Below are positions 51,501-57,500 of a stretch of DNA of 64,000 nucleotides, in pieces. The stretch spans positions 7,256,501 to 7,320,500 of the forward strand of contig CM069880.1 of the NCBI GenBank assembly GCA_036172665.1. Reading direction: 5' to 3'. The position numbers and the translations under genes are program-made. The notes under the pieces were generated by a model that was not told the DNA's origin, made no database searches, and saw only the letters and a list, made by a program, of their open reading frames with translations. The DNA comes from Prosopocoilus inquinatus. Lineage: Eukaryota > Arthropoda > Insecta > Coleoptera > Lucanidae. Numbering within the stretch: position 1 is the stretch's first letter; every line of letters starts with the position of its first letter.

Positions 51501-54500
51501 AACGACGTCGTTTACCGCATCAGGAAGGTCCCCCATGGCAAACCCAAAGTAATCCACTTCAACCGGATAGCCCCTTACCATGGAGAAGCAGATGAAGGGA
51601 CAGTACAAAGGGCGCAAGTTTCCGAAGTGAACTTCGAAACCTTCATGTCTCATCACGCCGAAGGAAGCAAGGCACGGTTTGGAGTGACCACGGAGAAGCA
51701 ACAAGATCTCTTTAAAGTGCCACTGGAGTACAGTCTGGCCCACTGCGTAGCAGAAGACCTGAAAATGTCCAAAGGAATCGCTCAGGTGTTTAGGAAGAAA
51801 TTTGGCCAAATCGAGGAGCTACGAAGACAGCATCCCGTGGTAGGCAAGAGCTTGCAGATCATTGATTCGACGGCAGATCGGAGGCGCCACGTGCATTATT
51901 TAGTCACTAAGAAGACATCAAGCGGTAAACCTGACTATGTGACTATGTGGAGAGCCCTATATAGCCTGAGGAGACAGCTAATAGAGAACCATCAGATGAA
52001 GTTAGCCATCCCCAAATTGGGCTGCGGATTGGACGGACTAGACTGGAGAGTAATTCGAAGCATGCTGGAAGTCATCTTCCACAGAACGGGAATTGAAGTC
52101 CTAGTCTGCAGCCACCACCCACAGGCAACAGTCAGCAACAGCAAAACCGTAGACTGTTACTTCTTCCAGGCGGGAAGTTGCAAGAATGGGCCAGCATGTA
52201 GATTCCGACACCCTCCTTCAAGACTATCACCAGGAACATTTCGAGACGAAACGTTTCTAAGGAGGGGGCAGTGTGGCGAGCCAACCTGACTTAGCGCAAG
52301 GCGTCAAGAAGTCGGTCCGCTGTTATGTGTCATCGGCCGTCACGCGGTCGGGGCCTACATCGAACAAACTAGAATCTTCCAGCGTAGAGACTTCCAGACG
52401 CCAGCAAATGATATAAAATCGCCCGGAGTTGACTCACCAGGCAGTCGAATTCTAACAGCGAACGTCGAAGTTAGATTTTAGTGTGAAAATAAATTATTAC
52501 AAATAAATTAGTTTTTAAGCTTTATTAAATTACGGTTAAGTTTTTATCGAGTGTTTTATTCGTTTAAATAAATAAACATAAACCCTAGAAACGTAACAAT
52601 ATGTACGTCATTTGCTGTGAGTTTTGAAACAAAAATTGGTTTTTTTTTCAATAAAATAGAACTTAGATAGCGGAGTTTTTTGAAGAATTCTGCCAGTAAT
52701 TTCCTGAACGTCGAACGCAAAAACAAGGTTAGGTATGCCGTAGTGGTAAGTTTAAACGTCAGATGTCAAATTGATAACTGTCATTTTGGTGGTGGTTCAC
52801 AATTAAACTTTCATTGCCAACTTCGAGGCCAAATTAAAAAAAAATCTTTATATCTAAATACACATTTGATGGAGATGGGGGTCGATAGAAATTTTTAATT
52901 TCTTGTAACGTATCGATGATTCAAAAATCTGGGAATCCCTGTATTATATAAACAAAGATTTTCCGTAATATTTTTAGTTAGGCCAGCATCACGCTGTAAA
53001 AAATCCTCGGAAAAAATATTTTATAAAGGAAAAATGTGTCGGTGGAATAGACCATCCGTCATAAAAAGTTTCAACAGGTCTTTTTATATATAAAAAAAGA
53101 GTTGACACTCTAAAATAATAACAAATAAAACTTAGAAAAAAAATGTTGAAGCAATTAACACAAGTATCAGGGGTTGCCCAAATTTTTAAGTATCTTCAAC
53201 CATTCTCTAATAGTTTTTGTAACTTCTGCTATCGCCACAGAAACTTTTGATGGATTCCCCTAATATCCACCACGCCTTTATCCTTACCCAAAGGTGTCAT
53301 GTTTTTTTTTCTTCTTCTAACAAAACAAATTCCAATATCTTCTGTAATCAAAAAATCAAGAAATTTTATAAATAAAAGTTTTAAAATAAAATAAGTGATG
53401 CAATTTATTAAATAATTATTTAAAAATGCGTACAGGTCTGGGGTTGATTATTAAATAAACAAATTAGGGATCCGCTGACAGATATAATTTGGCACATGAT
53501 TTGAAAACGCTCTTTTGCATTAGAACTACAGAATGCAGGAACCTTTCCTGAATAATTACAACACGAACTTAGTTTATCACATGCGAATTTACAATTCGGG
53601 CGATTTATAACATATGACAACTTGATAATTAACGAAGCTAACTTTAAAGCGTTTGTAAAAGCGTTTGAAGTAGTGCAAAACTATGGTCCAGACAATGAAG
53701 GCCGACACTGCATTGGACATCAGTGTGAAGATGATTTCGATCACACACTCCTTCATAAAGTTTGACAGGGCCATCACCGGTCGCAGATGTTCGTCGAAGT
53801 TTACTCGGACTGGAGTCTTCAGATACGAAAGGGTTTCGAATGATTGCAACAAGAAATTCATGCTTAGGACTGCGGCTAAAAATAATTTCGATAAACCAAA
53901 TTTAAAAAAAAAGATAAATAAATACCTGCAATCATAAATGACAATCTTATGGTTATTATTAAATAAGCAATGAACTTTCTTGAAACCATTGTAATTGCGA
54001 CTGCAAATTTATTGGTAAAGTGTGTATGAATAATTTTGATGTGATATGGAGGTATTAAATAGCGTATTTTTCTTCGCCATTACGAAACTGACGAGCAGCT
54101 CGACATTCGAGTAATTCCTAAATACCTAAAAACGAAAGCTCGCAGTTCAAACAGTGCAGATTGATTAATAAATCGTTTTGTTTTCGTTGGTTTTTCTCTG
54201 AATGAAAATTAATTTTAATTGGCACATCTAAGTTTCCTTATATGCGTTTAATTTTAAACAAATAAGGAAGGCTAATTGAATGTATAAACAAACCCGATGC
54301 AAGAAGTCGTGATTTATAATTTGAAGTCGTCGAGTCGCGTTTCCATTTACAGATATTAATCACGGATAATATCTTGGATGTAATGGGGAAACTATCAATT
54401 ATCTGCTAATATTAATATATTGTCCATCTACCGTCGATGAGACAGTTATTTATATCACTAAAGCTAATGCACCGGTACTCAATTCATTCAGAGATTATTG

Positions 54501-57500
54501 CACTTGACTTTGTTGCTGGTGTTATTAGAAAACCTGAACTTAGGTGTGCCACTTAAAATGATAAAAGCCTATGAAAAACTGGTACGGAAATGCTTAATAA
54601 CACATAACTTGCCATGAGAAGTTGTTTGTAACTCGCATCAAGCAAGTATGTGATTAAATTAATTTCCTTGTTGTTTTATTCTAGCTGAGCTTGGAGATTA
54701 TGATCCTCGACGACATAGTCCCGGATATGTTTCCGAATTTCGATTTTTATCAAACCAAACCTTAGAATTAGAAACACGCATTGCCGAACTTCATAAAACA
54801 CTCGTGTAAGTATTTCAGCAAAACCCATGCAATTTTCCTTCCTTCTGCAAACCGCATGACGCCTCAGGAGATCAACAGGAAATTCACAGTTACATTGTCG
54901 AGCCATGTACACACGTAATTTTATTCAAACGCGATGCATAAATAAACCCAAAAGAATTTATAACATGCACAACAATTTCCTTCTTCCCATAATCGCGTTC
55001 AACTTAAAAAAAAAAAATTAAAATTGACTCGGCGAGATATTACATCACACCGTATATTTAGATACCTAGTATAATTTGCAGGATTAATTAATATCGCCGG
55101 TCATAATTAACACATTGCCATTTTAGTACTTACTATATTTATCGCAACCATCGGACAAATGTCAATGACTGTCATCTTAAAACTGATTTGATCCATGTAC
55201 CTAGTTTTAATTTATTAAATTTCCCATTAATTTCACTTATTCATATTATTATCCATAAATGTTATTATTAAATTCGAAACGATTTCATTTTTTAGCGGGC
55301 AATTACCTTCTGTGGCGGAATTAAATTATTTAGACAAAGTAAAATGGTTGGAAATGTACGGAGTCGACCTTCACCCTGTTTTGGTAAAGCAAAATTGGCA
55401 AGTAAACCAAAGAATATTAAAAAAAAATCGCATTCTAGGGAGAAGACAACGTCGAATACTTCTTGGGGTTAACCCCCAGCGGTATAATAGTCCTGAGGAA
55501 TAAGAACACCGTAGGCAATTACTACTGGCCTAGAATTTCCAAAATTTATTTCAAAGGACGCTATTTCATGCTGAGGATCACAGATAAAAACGTATGCCAA
55601 AATTATTTATATCTTCCCATCTTTCTATTTATAAATTTATTAACCAAGAATCACTATTGGTACAGTAATTTTCAAGGATATTAACTGGTAGATAAATTTC
55701 TAGGAAGGTGGAATGTTCGGGTCTCTTTAGCCCTTTTCCACAACAAAGCTACTTTTCCTGCTCGGAAAATGGGGTATTTGGGGATTGCTGCTTGTTTTTC
55801 ACTGATTACGTGGTAACCAATAATTTTCGTCAAGTGAACGACGAAAGCCAATGACAACAATCCCCAAATACCCAACTCTCCAAATCTCCAAAGCAAGCAA
55901 AATAGCTTTACGAATTAAAATGGGTGCGCCGCCATGTTCCTCTTCCAAAATTTTCATACAATCTTTACTTCTTTCCTCGTCTACGTAAATCCTTCAATCT
56001 TTTAATACGTCCCAAACATATCATCATCTTCTGTTACTACTTTTTCACTCACTTTTATCGCCGAATCGAATCCGAAATTGATTTTTCTTAAACGTCTCCT
56101 CATCTTCATCACCTCAGTCTTTCTTTTTCTGATTTTTCCACTACCATCCATTATCCTATTAAAAAATTTATTCCCACCTCACCTTTCTTTCTTTTCTAAA
56201 GCTACTTCCCCCGCTTGGAAGATTGGGTATTTGGGAATTGCTGTTTAATTTTCATAGATCACGTGGTCAATGATAACCAGTAAATTCCGCCAAGCAAACG
56301 ACCAAAACCAATGACAGCAATCCCCAAATACCCAACTCTACATATCTCCAAAGCAGGAAAAGCAGCTTTACGAATTGAAATGGGTGCGCCGCCATGTTCC
56401 TCTTCCAAAATCTTCATACAATCTTTACTTACTTCTTTCCTCGTCTACGTAAATTCATCAATCTTTTAATTCATCCCACTTACTTCATCATCTTCTGTTA
56501 CTACCTTTTCAATTATTTTATCACCGTATCGAATCCGAAATTGGCTTTTCTTAAACTTTCTTTTTTTGACTTTTCTAAGTTCTATGAAAGAAATGTATTC
56601 TCACCTCATTTTTTTTTTTTGATTTTTTTCTCCTCTACTTTTTTGGCGTTAAATAATATTCTTGCTTTGCAGAACGATGAAAGCACGTATGGATTCGAAA
56701 CCCCATCTAAAGCTGCTTGTAAACACCTATGGAAGTGTTGCGTGGAACACCATGCGTTTTTTAGACTGGTCCAGGTCTCTCCGACGACCCCCGATATTTT
56801 TGCTCTTGGTTCGAGGTTTAGATACAGGTAATTTTCGCGTGTTATTTTTTGCCGTTTTTTTATCGGACATTGTGTTAGCGGCAGAACGGAAAAGCAAGCG
56901 GTCAGGGATGCCCAAATGAAAGTCAGGACTCCTCCTTCCTTTTCCAGGACCCCCTCAAGGCGTTACCAGCGGAGAGTCGTTGAAGGTTCTAACGATGGTG
57001 AGCACGCAATAATTAATTCAGAAAGTGGTTGTTAGTAAAAGCTATTTTTTTGTTTTTTGATTACAGCAACACCTGCGGATGACCCAGTTAAAATCGACCA
57101 TTATCAACCATCGGAAACTAAACATATTTCGGTACCTCAGCCTGCTCAATCGTAAGACTCTAGGGGCATTTGTTGTTTAATTTGGTTAATTTGTGCGGTT
57201 TTAATAGTTTTGAAAGTCCTTATCGTTCTACTTGTAACACGTCGACGATAGATGTTAGACAGAGGTCGGATTCTCCCCGTAGTACAAGAAGCGCCCCTTG
57301 GTCTCAACCTCACTCCCGAGGATTATATAATAGCTCAGTTCCTCCTAGTCCACGCTCCGTGCGTTCCGCAGGGCCACGTTATAGGTCCTCATCTGTTGAT
57401 AGCCAAAGTTCTAACGACTCGCGATCTTGCAAAAGGTAATTATTATTATTACCAATGGTGCCAAAAAGAAATTGAGAAAAAAACATCGCTTTTTCTTTAA

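Larger units (their letters stand above)
45983..52598 (+). mobile_element. Full-length Ty3/Gypsy LTR retrotransposon with a macro-domain/CCCH Pol extension
   Basis: A 6616-bp element flanked by TG...CA long terminal repeats (323 and 327 bp) and a 4-bp ATAT duplication. Order: LTR, leader, ORF1 (SAP plus coiled coil), ORF2 (gag), ORF3 (PR-RT-RNaseH-IN, macro domain, CCCH finger), polypurine tract, LTR. Domain order RT before integrase places it in Ty3/Gypsy, and there is no envelope-like frame. The LTRs differ by one substitution and one 4-bp indel, so the insertion is recent. All three frames are open, with -1 shifts at the two junctions. Its GC content and codon use are clearly higher than the surrounding intron. 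It sits in sense orientation in the large EPB41L4A intron. Confidence 0.95.

Noticed and set aside
48161..51809. Many minus-strand and alternative-frame ORFs of 60-119 codons across Pol
   Set aside because: They are shadows of the strong Pol frame; none has a domain.
51600..52289. Interpretation of the Pol C-terminal extension as an envelope protein
   Set aside because: It has no signal peptide or membrane segment and is in frame with the integrase; the residues match a macro domain and a CCCH finger instead.
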